A stretch of DNA of 64,000 nt from Methyloversatilis sp. Lineage in GTDB: Bacteria; Pseudomonadota; Gammaproteobacteria; Burkholderiales; Rhodocyclaceae. Below are positions 55,063 to 64,000 of this stretch, one piece after another (position 1 is the first letter of the stretch; every line of letters begins with the position of its first letter). A model generated the notes under the pieces. That model was not told where the DNA came from and searched no databases. It was given only the letters and a program-made list of their open reading frames with translations. Made by a program: the position numbers and the translations under genes. The DNA is taken from assembly GCA_017984755.1 (NCBI GenBank), contig JAGNYW010000015.1:1-64000 (forward strand). The letters are read 5' to 3'.

Positions 55063-55083
55063 GCATCTTGAATCTTGAATCTT
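55063..55083 (+). repeat. Single-arm heptanucleotide repeat, site C
   Basis: Three 7-bp units GCATCTT, GAATCTT, GAATCTT lie upstream of uvrA. The sequence matches the right arms of sites A and B, including the GCATCTTGA core, but no inverted partner is found within the uvrA upstream region. A TTG at 55082 opens a frame joined to uvrA, although the normal ATG at 55154 is more likely. Confidence 0.7.
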
Positions 55084-55153
55084 GCCCCTCCGGTCCTCGC
55101 CTTTCCCTGCGAAATGGGTTCTCATAGCCGGTTGCAGAAAACCGGGCGGGCTG

Positions 55154-57979
55154 ATGGACTGGATACGCATTCGTGGGGCGCGCACCCACAATCTGAAGAA
55201 CATCAATATAGATATCCCGCGCGACCGGCTGACGGTGATCACCGGCCTGTCGGGCTCGGGCAAGAGCTCACTCGCTTTCGACACGCTGTATGCCGAGGGG
55301 CAGCGCCGCTACGTCGAGTCGCTGTCCGCGTACGCACGGCAGTTCCTGCAGCTGATGGAAAAACCGGACGTGGACCTGATCGAAGGCCTGTCGCCGGCGA
55401 TTTCGATCGAACAGAAGGCGACCAGCCACAATCCGCGCTCCACCGTGGGCACGGTGACCGAAATCCACGACTACCTGCGCCTGATGTTCGCCCGCGTCGG
55501 CACGCCGCACTGCCCGGAGCATGGCGAGCCGCTGGCCGCGCAGAGCGTGTCGCAGATGGTCGATTCCGTGCTCGCGATGCCGGAAGAGACGAGGGTGGCC
55601 ATCCTTGCGCCGGTGGTGAGCGAGCGCAAGGGCGAACAGGTCGAACTGATCTCGGAACTGCGCTCGCGCGGTTTCGTGCGCGTGCGGCTCGACGGCAAGA
55701 TGATGGACATCGACGCGCTGCCGAAGCTGGACAAGAACATCAAGCACACCATCGATGTCGTGGTCGACCGCCTGAAGGTGCGTCCCGACATGCGCCAGCG
55801 CCTCGCCGAATCCATCGAAACCGCGCTGCAGCAGGCCGAAGGCCGCGCCATCGCGCTGGACATGGACAGCGACACCGAACAGCTGTTTTCGGCGCGCTTC
55901 GCGTGCCCGGTGTGCGGCCACAGCGTGTCGGAGCTGGAACCGCGCTTCTTCTCGTTCAACAACCCTGCCGGCGCCTGCACCAGTTGCGACGGCCTCGGCA
56001 TGGTCACCTTCTTCGACCCGGCGCGCATCGTCGCCCACCCGCACCTGTCGCTGGCAGCGGGCGCCATCCGCGGCTGGGACCGGCGCAACCAGTTCTACTT
56101 CCAGCTGCTGTCCAGTCTGGCGACCTTCTACAAGTTCGACATCGACACGCCGTTCGACCAGCTCGACGCGAAGCTGCAGTCGGTCGTGCTCGACGGATCG
56201 GGCAAGGAACGCATCGCCTTCCGCTACCTGTCGGAATCCGGGCGCAGCACCATCCGCGAGCACATCTTCGAGGGCGTGGTGCCGAATCTGGAACGCCGCT
56301 ATCGCGAAACAGACTCGGTGGTGGTGCGCGAGGAACTGGGAAAGTACCGCAACACCAAGGTGTGTCCGGACTGCCAGGGCACACGGCTGCGCTCGGATGC
56401 GCGCCACGTGAAGGTGGCCGGCCACACGCTGCCGCAACTCGCCGGCCTGCCGTTGCGCGCCTGCAAGTCCATTTTCGACGACATGGAACTGGACGGCGCG
56501 CGCGCCGCCATCGCCGCCCGCATCATGCGCGAAGTCGCGGCCAGGCTCGGCTTCCTGATCGACGTGGGCCTCGATTACCTGAGCCTCGACCGTTCGGCCG
56601 AATCGCTGTCCGGCGGCGAAGCGCAGCGCATCCGGCTGGCCAGCCAGATCGGCTCCGGCCTGACCGGCGTCATGTATGTGCTGGACGAGCCGTCGATCGG
56701 TCTGCATCAACGCGACAACGCGCGCCTGCTCGGTACGCTGTCGCGGCTGCGCGACCTCGGCAACACGGTGGTGGTGGTCGAGCACGACCAGGAAGCGATC
56801 GAAATGGCCGATCACGTGGTCGACATGGGCCCCGGCGCCGGCCAGCACGGCGGCGAAATCATCGCCCAGGGCACACCGGCCGACATCGCAGCCTGCCAAG
56901 CGAGCCTGACCGGCGCCTACATGTCCGGACGCAAGCGGATCGCCGTACCGGCGAAAAGGACGCAGGCAACGGACGCCTGGCTGCACATCCGCGGCGCCCG
57001 CGGCAACAATCTGCGCGGCACCGACGCCGCCATTCCGGTCGGCCTGCTGACCTGCGTCACCGGCGTGTCCGGATCGGGCAAATCCACGCTGATCAACGAC
57101 ACGCTGTACGCCGCCGCCGCGCATCACCTGTACGGCTCGGCCACGCTGCCGGCCGCGCATGACGCGATCGATGGGCTCGACCTGTTCGACAAGGTGATCA
57201 ATGTCGACCAGTCGCCGATCGGCCGCACGCCGCGCTCCAACCCGGCGACCTACACCGGGCTGCTGACGCCCATCCGCGAACTGTTCGCCGGCGTGCCCGA
57301 AGCCCGCTCGCGCGGCTACGGCCCGGGCCGCTTCTCGTTCAACGTGAAGGGCGGGCGCTGCGAAGCCTGTCAGGGCGACGGGCTGGTGCGCGTCGAAATG
57401 CACTTCCTGCCCGACGTGTTCGTGCCGTGCGACGTCTGCTTCGGCAAACGCTACAACCGCGAAACGCTGGACATCCGCTACAAGGGCAAGACCATTCACG
57501 ATGTGCTCGCCATGACCGTGAACGAAGCCCGCGGCTTCTTCGACGCCGTGCCCACGGTGGCCCGCAAGCTCGAGACGCTGGTCGAGGTCGGCCTCGGCTA
57601 CATCGGCCTCGGCCAGAGCGCGACCACCTTGTCGGGCGGCGAGGCACAGCGCGTGAAACTGGCGCTGGAGCTGTCCAAGCGCGACACCGGCCGCACGCTG
57701 TACATCCTCGACGAGCCGACCACCGGCCTGCACTTCCACGACGTGGACATGCTGCTCGGCGTGCTCGGCCGGCTGCGCGACGCCGGCAACACCATCGTCG
57801 TGATCGAACACAATCTCGACGTGATAAAGACCGCCGACTGGCTCATCGACCTCGGTCCCGAAGGCGGCGCCGGTGGCGGAGAGATCGTTGCCGTCGGCAC
57901 GCCGGAGCAGGTGGCGGCCGAACCGGCTTCGCACACCGGGCGCTACCTCGCGCCACTGCTGGCGTCGCAGTCCGGCTGA
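55154..57979 (+). CDS. uvrA: Excinuclease ABC subunit A
   Basis: UvrA, 941 aa, the damage-recognition ATPase of nucleotide excision repair. Two ABC modules are visible: Walker [10 protein letters not shown] near residue 32 and GVSGSGKST near residue 635, with the signatures LSGGEAQR in both halves. The zinc-binding regions [16 protein letters not shown]...CTSC and [15 protein letters not shown]...CDVC are present. The start at 55154 ([16 protein letters not shown]) matches the family. No LexA-box-like palindrome was found upstream, so SOS control is not evident. Confidence 0.97.
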   Translation: MDWIRIRGARTHNLKNINIDIPRDRLTVITGLSGSGKSSLAFDTLYAEGQRRYVESLSAYARQFLQLMEKPDVDLIEGLSPAISIEQKATSHNPRSTVGTVTEIHDYLRLMFARVGTPHCPEHGEPLAAQSVSQMVDSVLAMPEETRVAILAPVVSERKGEQVELISELRSRGFVRVRLDGKMMDIDALPKLDKNIKHTIDVVVDRLKVRPDMRQRLAESIETALQQAEGRAIALDMDSDTEQLFSARFACPVCGHSVSELEPRFFSFNNPAGACTSCDGLGMVTFFDPARIVAHPHLSLAAGAIRGWDRRNQFYFQLLSSLATFYKFDIDTPFDQLDAKLQSVVLDGSGKERIAFRYLSESGRSTIREHIFEGVVPNLERRYRETDSVVVREELGKYRNTKVCPDCQGTRLRSDARHVKVAGHTLPQLAGLPLRACKSIFDDMELDGARAAIAARIMREVAARLGFLIDVGLDYLSLDRSAESLSGGEAQRIRLASQIGSGLTGVMYVLDEPSIGLHQRDNARLLGTLSRLRDLGNTVVVVEHDQEAIEMADHVVDMGPGAGQHGGEIIAQGTPADIAACQASLTGAYMSGRKRIAVPAKRTQATDAWLHIRGARGNNLRGTDAAIPVGLLTCVTGVSGSGKSTLINDTLYAAAAHHLYGSATLPAAHDAIDGLDLFDKVINVDQSPIGRTPRSNPATYTGLLTPIRELFAGVPEARSRGYGPGRFSFNVKGGRCEACQGDGLVRVEMHFLPDVFVPCDVCFGKRYNRETLDIRYKGKTIHDVLAMTVNEARGFFDAVPTVARKLETLVEVGLGYIGLGQSATTLSGGEAQRVKLALELSKRDTGRTLYILDEPTTGLHFHDVDMLLGVLGRLRDAGNTIVVIEHNLDVIKTADWLIDLGPEGGAGGGEIVAVGTPEQVAAEPASHTGRYLAPLLASQSG

Positions 57980-58224
57980 ACCACCGAAAGCGCCGACCGG
58001 AGTAGCATCGCGATGCCCGCCATTGACGCACATCTTCATGCAGTGCACCAATGCAGGGCAGCTGAAGGATGTATTTGATGGTGGCGATGCCGTAGCGACG
58101 GCGTTTGCGCGCAATCCGACGGGCTTTCTGCCCTGGCATGGCTGATGCATGAATGCCTTGCCGGCCATGTGACCGGTTTGGCTTCGATGGCCCCGGGCGG
58201 GCATCTTTCATCGGGACGGAAGCT

Positions 58225-59253
58225 ATGTTCAGTGTGGGCGAATTCAGTGATGCGGTACTCGACCTGCAGTCGCTCGCGCAGGCGACGGCGATCGACGACT
58301 TCCAGCAGGCGGCCCTGTCTCGCGTGCAGCCGCTGGTCGGGTTCGACAAGGCCTGGTGGGGCATCATGTCGCCCGCATCGGGCAGTTTCAACCTGCACAG
58401 CTCCCTGCCCTTCAATCTCGGCGACGGCTTCGTGCCACTGTGGGAAGAAACCAAGTACGACGATGCGCTGGCCAAGGCGGTGAAGGCCAAGCCTCGCGAA
58501 ACCGTCTATTTCGACCAGCGCAGGTTCAGCGAGGCCCCCGGTCTGGCGACCCTGATGGGCGAACACGGCGTGGGCCAGGCCTTCTGCACCTCGGTCTACC
58601 TGCCATCGGAAACCGCCTTCGTGTTCCTGTCGCTCTACCGCACGGTGGGTGACCGGCTATTCACCGAGGGCGACCAGCAGATGGCGCAATACCTGATGCC
58701 GCATCTGTGCTCGGCGTGGACGTCGAACCGGATATTCCAGATGGAATACCTGAAGGCGAGCATGGCCAACGATCAGGTCGCCATGGCGATCCTCGACCGG
58801 CAGGGCCAGCTGCTGAACGCCGAGCCGCAGTTCGTCGAATCGCTGTGCGCGGAATGGCCTGACTACGCCGGCGGCGTTCTGCCCGACACGATTGCGCTGT
58901 GGCTGAAGACCGAAGACTTCAGACTCAAGCTGCAGCGCAGGGTGCTGCAGCGCCACCTGCTCGGCGACTTCACGCTGCTGGTGGTGCGCGAACGCTCGCG
59001 GCTGGACATCCTGACACCGCGGGAAACGGCCGTGGCCGAAGCCTTCGGGCGCGGCAGCAGCTACAAGGAAATCGCACGCCAGCTCGACCTGTCACCGGCA
59101 ACGATCCGCTTCTACCTGCGCACCATCTACGAGAAGCTGGGGGTGAGCGACAAGGGCGAACTCGCGTCACTGCTGCGCCAGGAAGAACTGCACATCGACG
59201 GCGCCACGCTGGCGGTGCGCTACCGCCAGCTGCATCAGGCGCGTTTCATCTGA
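58225..59253 (+). CDS. LuxR-family transcriptional regulator
   Basis: Regulator of 342 aa. The C-terminal LuxR-type HTH lies at about residues 265-330, with LTPRETAVAEAFGRGSSYKE and the recognition region LSPATIRFYLRTIYEKLGVSD. The N-terminal part is not a recognised autoinducer-binding domain; it may be a PAS- or GAF-like sensor. The start at 58225 follows GGGACGGAAG; an open frame begins at 58153. No obvious target operon lies next to it. Confidence 0.85.
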   Translation: MFSVGEFSDAVLDLQSLAQATAIDDFQQAALSRVQPLVGFDKAWWGIMSPASGSFNLHSSLPFNLGDGFVPLWEETKYDDALAKAVKAKPRETVYFDQRRFSEAPGLATLMGEHGVGQAFCTSVYLPSETAFVFLSLYRTVGDRLFTEGDQQMAQYLMPHLCSAWTSNRIFQMEYLKASMANDQVAMAILDRQGQLLNAEPQFVESLCAEWPDYAGGVLPDTIALWLKTEDFRLKLQRRVLQRHLLGDFTLLVVRERSRLDILTPRETAVAEAFGRGSSYKEIARQLDLSPATIRFYLRTIYEKLGVSDKGELASLLRQEELHIDGATLAVRYRQLHQARFI

Positions 59254-59266
59254 GCATCCATCAGGA

Positions 59267-59680
59267 TTGCGCTTTCACCACCCATCGCTCGTCGACATCG
59301 AATTCGAAAATCCCGATGCGTGGCTTGACGTACTTCACGCGCTGCCGTTCAAACGAACATCGTTGGTACATGTCGCAGAATCAAATCCGGAATGGCCGAG
59401 TTTCACCGCCTTGATCGAAGGGATTGAACTGCCGCAGCGTGACGTTGACATCCGGGGGCCGAAAAAATTGGAACCATCTCGATCATTCAAGCGATTGTCC
59501 AATCGTGCCCATTACCACCCATTGAAGTTCATCGAAAGCGCCCAACCAGCACCCGAAGACAGCCACGCAGCGGATGCGGCAAGCGCGCCCGTGCCCTTGA
59601 TGACGGAACGGCGATACGCCGGTTGGCTCATGTCGATCTGTCCTGCAGTGGCCCGGCGCAGCGGAATCAATGCCGCGTGA
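59267..59680 (+). other. Doubtful ORF in a lower-GC segment
   Basis: A 137-codon open frame with a TTG start and no clear ribosome binding site. The first part (HPSLVDIEFENPDAWLDVLH and FKRTSLVHVAESNPEWPSFT) looks protein-like and the region is visibly less GC-rich than its neighbours, so it may be a foreign or decayed gene. The last third overlaps a Tat-signal-like mini-ORF on the other strand. No family is recognised. Confidence 0.3.
59512..59631 (-). CDS. Short ORF resembling a truncated Tat signal peptide
   Basis: A 39-residue ORF starting at 59631 with AGGACAG before the ATG. It begins MSQPAYRRSVIKGTG, a plausible twin-arginine motif, continues through a hydrophobic Ala-rich core and ends SMNFNGW after about 39 residues. 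It looks like the N-terminus of an exported protein cut off by a stop, hence a possible gene remnant. It overlaps a doubtful plus-strand ORF. Confidence 0.4.
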   Translation of the reverse strand: MSQPAYRRSVIKGTGALAASAAWLSSGAGWALSMNFNGW

Positions 59681-59849
59681 ATGTCACGCGATGGCATGCA
59701 GGACAGGAAACAAGCGCCGGCACCGATACCCGTACAGATGAACGGTGCAGGCGGACAACGCCTTCGCCGCTGCGCGGGTACATGGGTTCGTTCGGCGCAC
59801 CGGAGGTGACCGAAGCCCTGTTTTCGCAGGAGGCGAAACGAACAGGACG

Positions 59850-59872
59850 GGCGGTGGCGTTGCGCCACCGCC
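59850..59872 (-). terminator. Hairpin after the SDR gene
   Basis: A ten-base-pair stem GGCGGTGGCG/CGCCACCGCC with a three-base TTG loop lies 9-31 bp after the SDR stop codon (in the transcription direction). It lacks a proper T run on the minus strand, so it may be a weak or Rho-assisted terminator. Confidence 0.45.
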
Positions 59873-59880
59873 GCCCGACG

Positions 59881-60660
59881 TCAGAACGCGCTTTTCACGG
59901 TGCCGCCATCCACGCGCAGCGCGGCGCCGGTCGTTGCCGAAGCCAGCGGGCTGCACAGGTACACCACCATGGACGCCACTTCTTCCGGTGTCGCGAAGCG
60001 CTTGATCAGCGACGTCGGGCGTACCTTCTCGAAGAATGCCTTCTCGAATTCGTCGAAACTCTGGCCGCTTTCGCTCGCCAGCGTCTGCACGAAATCCTCG
60101 ACGCCGCGCGAACGGGTCGGACCGGGCAGCACGCTGTTGACCGTGATGCCCGTGCCGGCGACCGATTCGGCCAGACCGCGCGCAATGGCGATCTGCGCCG
60201 ACTTGGTCATGCCGTAGTGGATCATTTCCGCCGGAATCTGGATGCCGCTCTCGCTGGAAATGAACAGGATGCGGCCCCAGTTGCGTCGCTTCATGCCGGG
60301 CAGCACCTGCCGCGACAGGCGCACGCCGCTCAGCACATTCACGTCGAAGAAGCGTGACCAGTCGGCGTCGGGAATGTCCTCGAAAGGCTTCGGCTCGAAG
60401 ATACCGAGGTTGTTCACCAGAATGTCGATGTCAGGATGGGCCCGCGCCAGCGCCTCGGCGCCCTCCGCGCTCGCCAGGTCGCCGGCGAAGCCAATCGCGC
60501 CCACGCCCAGCCCCGCGACGGCGGCATCGACCGCCGCCTGCGTGCGCCCGTTGACGATGACGCGCGCGCCCTCCCGCAGCAGCGCGTGGGCGATGGCGTG
60601 ACCGATGCCGGCGGTGCTGCCGGACACGAGGGCAAGACGGTTCTTCAGGTGCAGATCCAT
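59881..60660 (-). CDS. SDR family oxidoreductase
   Basis: Short-chain dehydrogenase/reductase of 259 aa. Cofactor motif TGxxxGxG appears as SGSTAGIGHAIA (with a leading Ser variant, SGSTAGIG), NNLG-type ILVNNLGIFEP near residue 85, and the catalytic YxxxK in IHYGMTKSAQ near residue 155 with an upstream Ser in ISSES. Closest in pattern to 3-oxoacyl-ACP reductase-like or glucose dehydrogenase-like SDRs; the substrate is unknown. Confidence 0.9.
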   Translation of the reverse strand: MDLHLKNRLALVSGSTAGIGHAIAHALLREGARVIVNGRTQAAVDAAVAGLGVGAIGFAGDLASAEGAEALARAHPDIDILVNNLGIFEPKPFEDIPDADWSRFFDVNVLSGVRLSRQVLPGMKRRNWGRILFISSESGIQIPAEMIHYGMTKSAQIAIARGLAESVAGTGITVNSVLPGPTRSRGVEDFVQTLASESGQSFDEFEKAFFEKVRPTSLIKRFATPEEVASMVVYLCSPLASATTGAALRVDGGTVKSAF

Positions 60661-60972
60661 TCCGAACGCTCCTGGATGAAAGTCGCCCGCATGGAGTGCG
60701 CGGCGCGAACATGATGATGGCCATCCCGGCTGGCTGCAAGGTCGGAGCGCCTGCGCGTCCGGGTTCTCCGCCCAATACCGACCGCCATGCTGTTTGCAGC
60801 AGTACCGTATGCCCCTCGTGCCCGATGCGCCCCGTCTGCGTGCGAGCGTTATCGGGGAGAGTCCCCAAAGGAAAAGCTGACGTTGGAAACCAGCAGCGTT
60901 GGCATGAGCAAAGCGCCGGGCGCCTGCTCGGAATACGCTCTGACGATCGCCGTGCAGACAACGTGCACGACA
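60661..60972. other. Intergenic region without a supported gene
   Basis: About 310 bp between the divergent SDR start and the 3' end of the GGDEF/EAL gene. Short frames occur but the longest is a shadow of the GGDEF/EAL gene. I see no structured RNA, clear promoter or terminator. Confidence 0.5.
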
Positions 60973-63564
60973 TCAGTACCCGGGCGGCAGGCCCCATCCT
61001 CGGACAAGGTCTTCGAATTCGCCAACCGGAATCGGACGGGCAAACAGATACCCCTGGAAGACATTGCAGCCTATGTCCGAGAGGAATCGCTGTTGCTGAA
61101 TTGTTTCGACACCTTCCGCGATGACCGTCAATCCGAGCGATTGCCCGAGGCCGATGATGGCACTTGCGATGCTTGCGTCGTTCTTGTCAGCCAGCAAATC
61201 GCGGACGAAAGACTGATCGATCTTCAGCTGATCGAGCGGGAGTTGCTTCAGGTAACTCAATGAAGAGTAGCCCGTTCCGAAATCGTCCAGCGCGATGCCG
61301 ATGCCATGAAGCTTGAACTGTTCCATTTTTGATGCAACGGCTGAAATGTCCTGTATGAGAACCGTCTCGGTGAGTTCGAGCTTCAGTTTTTCAGGCGGTG
61401 CGCCAGCCGATTTGAGCGCCTGCAGGACCTCCTCGACGAAACAGTCGGAGTTGAACTGCTTCGGACTGACGTTGATGGAGAGCGTAAGCGAAGCCATGTG
61501 CGGCAACTGCGCCCACCGCGCAAGTTCGGCGCACGCTGTGTTGAGCACCCACTCCCCCATCTGCTTGATGAATCCGGTCTGTTCGGCAAGCGGTACGAAG
61601 ATCGAAGGCGATATCCGGCCCCTTTCCGGCGTTGTCCATCGCAACAGTGCTTCGGCACCCGTGATGCCCCGCCCGCTTTCGACGAGCGCCTGATAGTGCA
61701 GTTCGAGTTGCTCGCGACTCAGGGCGTGTCGGAGCTCATTGGCCAGCTGCGCCCGCTGGTTGACGACGACCTGCATGCCAGATTCGAACATTGCAAAAGC
61801 GTTCTTGCCGGACGACTTTGCACGATACATGGCGATGTCCGCTCTCTTGAGGAGCTCGTCCGTACTCACTGAATTGCCGTCGAACATCGTGATTCCGATG
61901 CTGGCCGACAGCGGATACTCCGGCTCGCTGAGCAGGTAGCTGCTAGCCAATGCGGTCATGATCTTTCGCGATACGTTTTCGGCGTTGAGGATGGCCTGTT
62001 CCTTTTCCGTGCCGAGTGCCTTCAGCAGGATGACGAACTCGTCGCCGCCGAAGCGCGCAACCGTATCCTCTTCCCTCACACAGGCACGCAGGCGCGTCGC
62101 GACTTCCACCAGGAGCAGGTCGCCGGCCTTGTGACCGAACGTATCATTGACCTCCTTGAAATCATCCAGATCAATGAACAGCAGCGCGCAATAGACAGGA
62201 TTCCGACCGCAGGAAGCGAGCGTCTGACGCAGGCGATCGTCGAGCAGGCGGCGATTGGGAAGTCCGGTCAACTCATCGTAATAGGCGAGCCGCTCGACCA
62301 TGAAGGTCGATTTCTTCTGACTGGAAATATCGCGTTCGATGAAGACCCAATGCGTGCAGATCCCATCTGCGCGCTTGACCGGCACGACATCGAGATCGAC
62401 CCAGAACTCCTTCCCGTCGCGCGTCTGATTGATCAGCTCGAGGCGGATCGGATGCCCCTTCGTGATCGATGCCGCAATCCGGTCGAGTTCGACGCGCGAG
62501 GTGTTCGGGCTTTGCAGGAAGAACGGCGTGCGGCCGATCGCCTCCTCGGCCGCATAGCCTGTCTGGCGAACAAAAGCCTCGTTCACATAGACGATTCGGG
62601 GTCCGTCATCACCTTGCCACGCCACGTCGGTGATGATGATCGCATCATTGATCTGCGACACGGACTGTTCGAGCAGGCGCAGCCTCTCCTGGGACTCGTA
62701 CATTTCCGTGATGTCCTGAAATGTACCGATGAGCCGTGCAGGCAGGCCTTCGGGGTCCGCTTCCCAGCGCCCGCGCGCCAGCACCCAGCGTGACGAACCA
62801 TCGACACGATGTGTGACTCGACACATCTGCTCGAACTCGGCAAACGAATGGGCCGTGTCGATGATCGCTTGCTGCAACGGTGCGTTGTAAGGCTCCTCGA
62901 CGAGGCCGACCCAGTCGTCGACGCTGCTTATGATTTCTGCATCGATACCGAATATCTCGGTCAGCGACTCCGACCGGGCCAGTCGGCCCGTCCTTGCGTC
63001 CGAAATGAAATGGCCGATCTTGGCGATGTTCTGTGCTTCCTTGAGCACTCGGTCTTTCTCGAGCAACTCGAGTTCTGTCGCGTATCGCTCGGAAAGCGCC
63101 TCGGCGATCTGCTGCACTTCGATATTGTCGAATGGCTTCTTCAGAATGAGGAAGCGGTCGCTGTGCGGGAGTTCGGTGCGGATCTGGTCCCACGAAAAAT
63201 CGGAGTATGCGGTGCACAACACCACCTGCAGTCCGGGGCTCAGTTCCCAGATGCGCCGAACGGTCTCGATGCCGTTCCAGCCATTCGGCATGCGCATGTC
63301 AACGAAGGCCAGCGAATAGCATCGCTCATCGAGAATTTTCCTGCGAATGCGGTCCAGCCCATCCTGACCGGACGACGCGGCATCGACCTCATACTCGACT
63401 GCTCGCGCCGGCTTCGGCGGCATTCCGAAGACTGCTGCCGCAGCATCGCGCAGTTCGTCCGACAGCTGTTCCGCTGGGCAGAGTATCTTTCGGAAGTCCT
63501 CATGAATCGCTGGATTGTCGTCGATTACCAGGATCCGCCGCTTCTGGGCCAATGTTGTATTCAT
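60973..63564 (-). CDS. Response regulator with PAS, GGDEF and EAL domains (c-di-GMP)
   Basis: Protein of 863 aa with a receiver domain (RILVIDDNPAIHEDF, phosphoacceptor Asp in FVDMRMPNGW, and the KKPF Lys near residue 142), two PAS regions, a GGDEF domain with intact GGDEF and an RxxD inhibitory site five residues before it, and an EAL domain with GAEALLRW, NVSPKQF, DDFGTGYSSL and EGVET intact. It may both make and break c-di-GMP. The start overlaps the kinase stop by four bases, implying a cognate pair. Confidence 0.93.
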   Translation of the reverse strand: MNTTLAQKRRILVIDDNPAIHEDFRKILCPAEQLSDELRDAAAAVFGMPPKPARAVEYEVDAASSGQDGLDRIRRKILDERCYSLAFVDMRMPNGWNGIETVRRIWELSPGLQVVLCTAYSDFSWDQIRTELPHSDRFLILKKPFDNIEVQQIAEALSERYATELELLEKDRVLKEAQNIAKIGHFISDARTGRLARSESLTEIFGIDAEIISSVDDWVGLVEEPYNAPLQQAIIDTAHSFAEFEQMCRVTHRVDGSSRWVLARGRWEADPEGLPARLIGTFQDITEMYESQERLRLLEQSVSQINDAIIITDVAWQGDDGPRIVYVNEAFVRQTGYAAEEAIGRTPFFLQSPNTSRVELDRIAASITKGHPIRLELINQTRDGKEFWVDLDVVPVKRADGICTHWVFIERDISSQKKSTFMVERLAYYDELTGLPNRRLLDDRLRQTLASCGRNPVYCALLFIDLDDFKEVNDTFGHKAGDLLLVEVATRLRACVREEDTVARFGGDEFVILLKALGTEKEQAILNAENVSRKIMTALASSYLLSEPEYPLSASIGITMFDGNSVSTDELLKRADIAMYRAKSSGKNAFAMFESGMQVVVNQRAQLANELRHALSREQLELHYQALVESGRGITGAEALLRWTTPERGRISPSIFVPLAEQTGFIKQMGEWVLNTACAELARWAQLPHMASLTLSINVSPKQFNSDCFVEEVLQALKSAGAPPEKLKLELTETVLIQDISAVASKMEQFKLHGIGIALDDFGTGYSSLSYLKQLPLDQLKIDQSFVRDLLADKNDASIASAIIGLGQSLGLTVIAEGVETIQQQRFLSDIGCNVFQGYLFARPIPVGEFEDLVRGWGLPPGY

Positions 63565-64000
63565 GATGTTTGTGATGTTCGAGAACGTGAAGTCGTCGCC
63601 GGGGGCAGTGACAGGAAGAAGGTTGCACCTAAACCTTCCCCCTCGCTGAATGCATGCAGAATGCCATCCATGTCCTGCGCTGCCTGGGCACTGGCATGCA
63701 GGCCAAAACCGTGGCCCTTGCTCTTGGTCGTGAAACCATAGGTGAACAGTTTGTTCATCGTGTAGGGAGTCATGCCGACACCATTGTCCGACACCCTGAT
63801 CTCAAGCCGCTGATCGTCCCCTATCCAGCTGCGGATCGAAAGCGTGCGATCGCCGCTGGAGGACATCGCGAGCGACTGTTCGGCATTGGCGACAAGGTTG
63901 AGGATGATCTGGGCGATCTTGCTCCGGTCGCCTTTCCAGTCTGGCATCCGCTCATGGTCCTCGACAACCTTCACGCGGGATTGCTCGATCTCCGCCCCGT
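63561..64000 (-). CDS. Histidine kinase, C-terminal part (cut by window edge)
   Basis: Only the C-terminal part (about 146 codons) is in the window. HATPase_c motifs are visible: N-box-like QIILNLVANAEQSL, the G1 box VSDNGVGM and G2 TTKSKGHGFGLHAS. The reading frame continues through base 64000; the sensory and dimerisation parts lie outside. It is translationally coupled (ATGA) to the response regulator with GGDEF and EAL domains. Likely input controls c-di-GMP. Confidence 0.92.
   Translation of the reverse strand, partial: GAEIEQSRVKVVEDHERMPDWKGDRSKIAQIILNLVANAEQSLAMSSSGDRTLSIRSWIGDDQRLEIRVSDNGVGMTPYTMNKLFTYGFTTKSKGHGFGLHASAQAAQDMDGILHAFSEGEGLGATFFLSLPPATTSRSRTSQTS

Noticed and set aside
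54911-55153. Search for a LexA (SOS) box upstream of uvrA
   Set aside because: No CTGT-N8-ACAG-like palindrome was found, so SOS control is not claimed.
55268-58204. A 978-codon open frame on the minus strand
   Set aside because: It lies antisense to uvrA in a GC-rich region with codon-position bias; uvrA motifs are complete, and the antisense translation is His/Gln/Arg-rich with no domain.
60787-61263. A 158-codon plus-strand frame after the SDR gene
   Set aside because: Most of it is antisense to the EAL domain, and its first part has no ribosome binding site or recognised motif.
1-64000. CRISPR arrays, rRNA, tRNA, IS elements and prophage
   Set aside because: No regularly spaced identical repeats with unique spacers, no transposase or integrase ORFs, and no tRNA-like cloverleaf were recognised by eye; a tool-based search could still find a missed tRNA.

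Overview
The window reads as a contiguous piece of chromosome from a GC-rich betaproteobacterium. The gene content (glnE, yhdP–nitrilase–tldD run, split pntAA/pntAB/pntB, glcDEF, TRAP uptake system, uvrA/MFS/ssb block, many Tat and lipoprotein signals) fits Rhodocyclales/Nitrosomonadales-type organisms, and Methyloversatilis-like bacteria would be a reasonable guess. No rRNA, tRNA, CRISPR array, IS element or prophage was seen. The genus guess is inference; the phylum/class call rests on gene families and order.

Layout, left to right. 1–6.3 kb: a tripartite TRAP carboxylate/aromatic-acid transporter (dctP, dctQ, dctM; the large permease carries an unusual Pro/Glu repeat insert), then an MFS permease and an AEC-family permease that overlap. 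6.3–9.4 kb: a GabD-like aldehyde dehydrogenase that seems to start at TTG inside a heptanucleotide repeat, then a minus-strand group (CMD-family protein, HMA metal-binding peptide, ArfB ribosome rescue factor, small membrane protein). 9.4–16 kb: OmpA-like and LEA14-like lipoproteins and a four-gene translationally coupled MacAB/NodT-type efflux operon. 16–22 kb: proton-translocating transhydrogenase (pntAA-pntAB-pntB), CorA, a PP2C phosphatase and an HDOD protein. 22–30 kb: glycolate oxidase glcDEF, a RES-domain toxin with a truncated antitoxin remnant, glycerate 2-kinase, PduO-type cobalamin adenosyltransferase and glutamate racemase. 30–32 kb: divergent AraC and LysR regulators.

32–43 kb is a long co-directional minus-strand run: yhdP, nitrilase-family hydrolase, FeeM-like N-acyl amino acid synthase, tldD, DUF2062, DAHP synthase, a GT39-type glycosyltransferase and a UbiA-family polyprenyl-phosphate phosphoribosyltransferase. 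43–54 kb: glnE, a lipoprotein, a TSUP exporter, a GST, the tRNA hydroxylase trhO, DUF808, a TRIC-type channel, a CBS protein and an EamA transporter. 53–58 kb: ssb, a YajR-type MFS and uvrA. 58–64 kb: a LuxR-type regulator, a lower-GC stretch with doubtful ORFs, an SDR, and a c-di-GMP response regulator (REC-PAS-GGDEF-EAL) coupled to a histidine kinase that runs off the right edge.

The most notable items are the orphaned RES toxin next to a startless antitoxin fragment, the paired inverted 7-bp repeat elements that seem to supply TTG start codons to two genes, five GCAAC/T copies spaced at exactly 11 bp upstream of an EamA transporter, the FeeM synthase set between a nitrilase-family gene and tldD, and the phosphoribosyl-polyprenol/GT39 pair. 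None of these could be searched against databases here.
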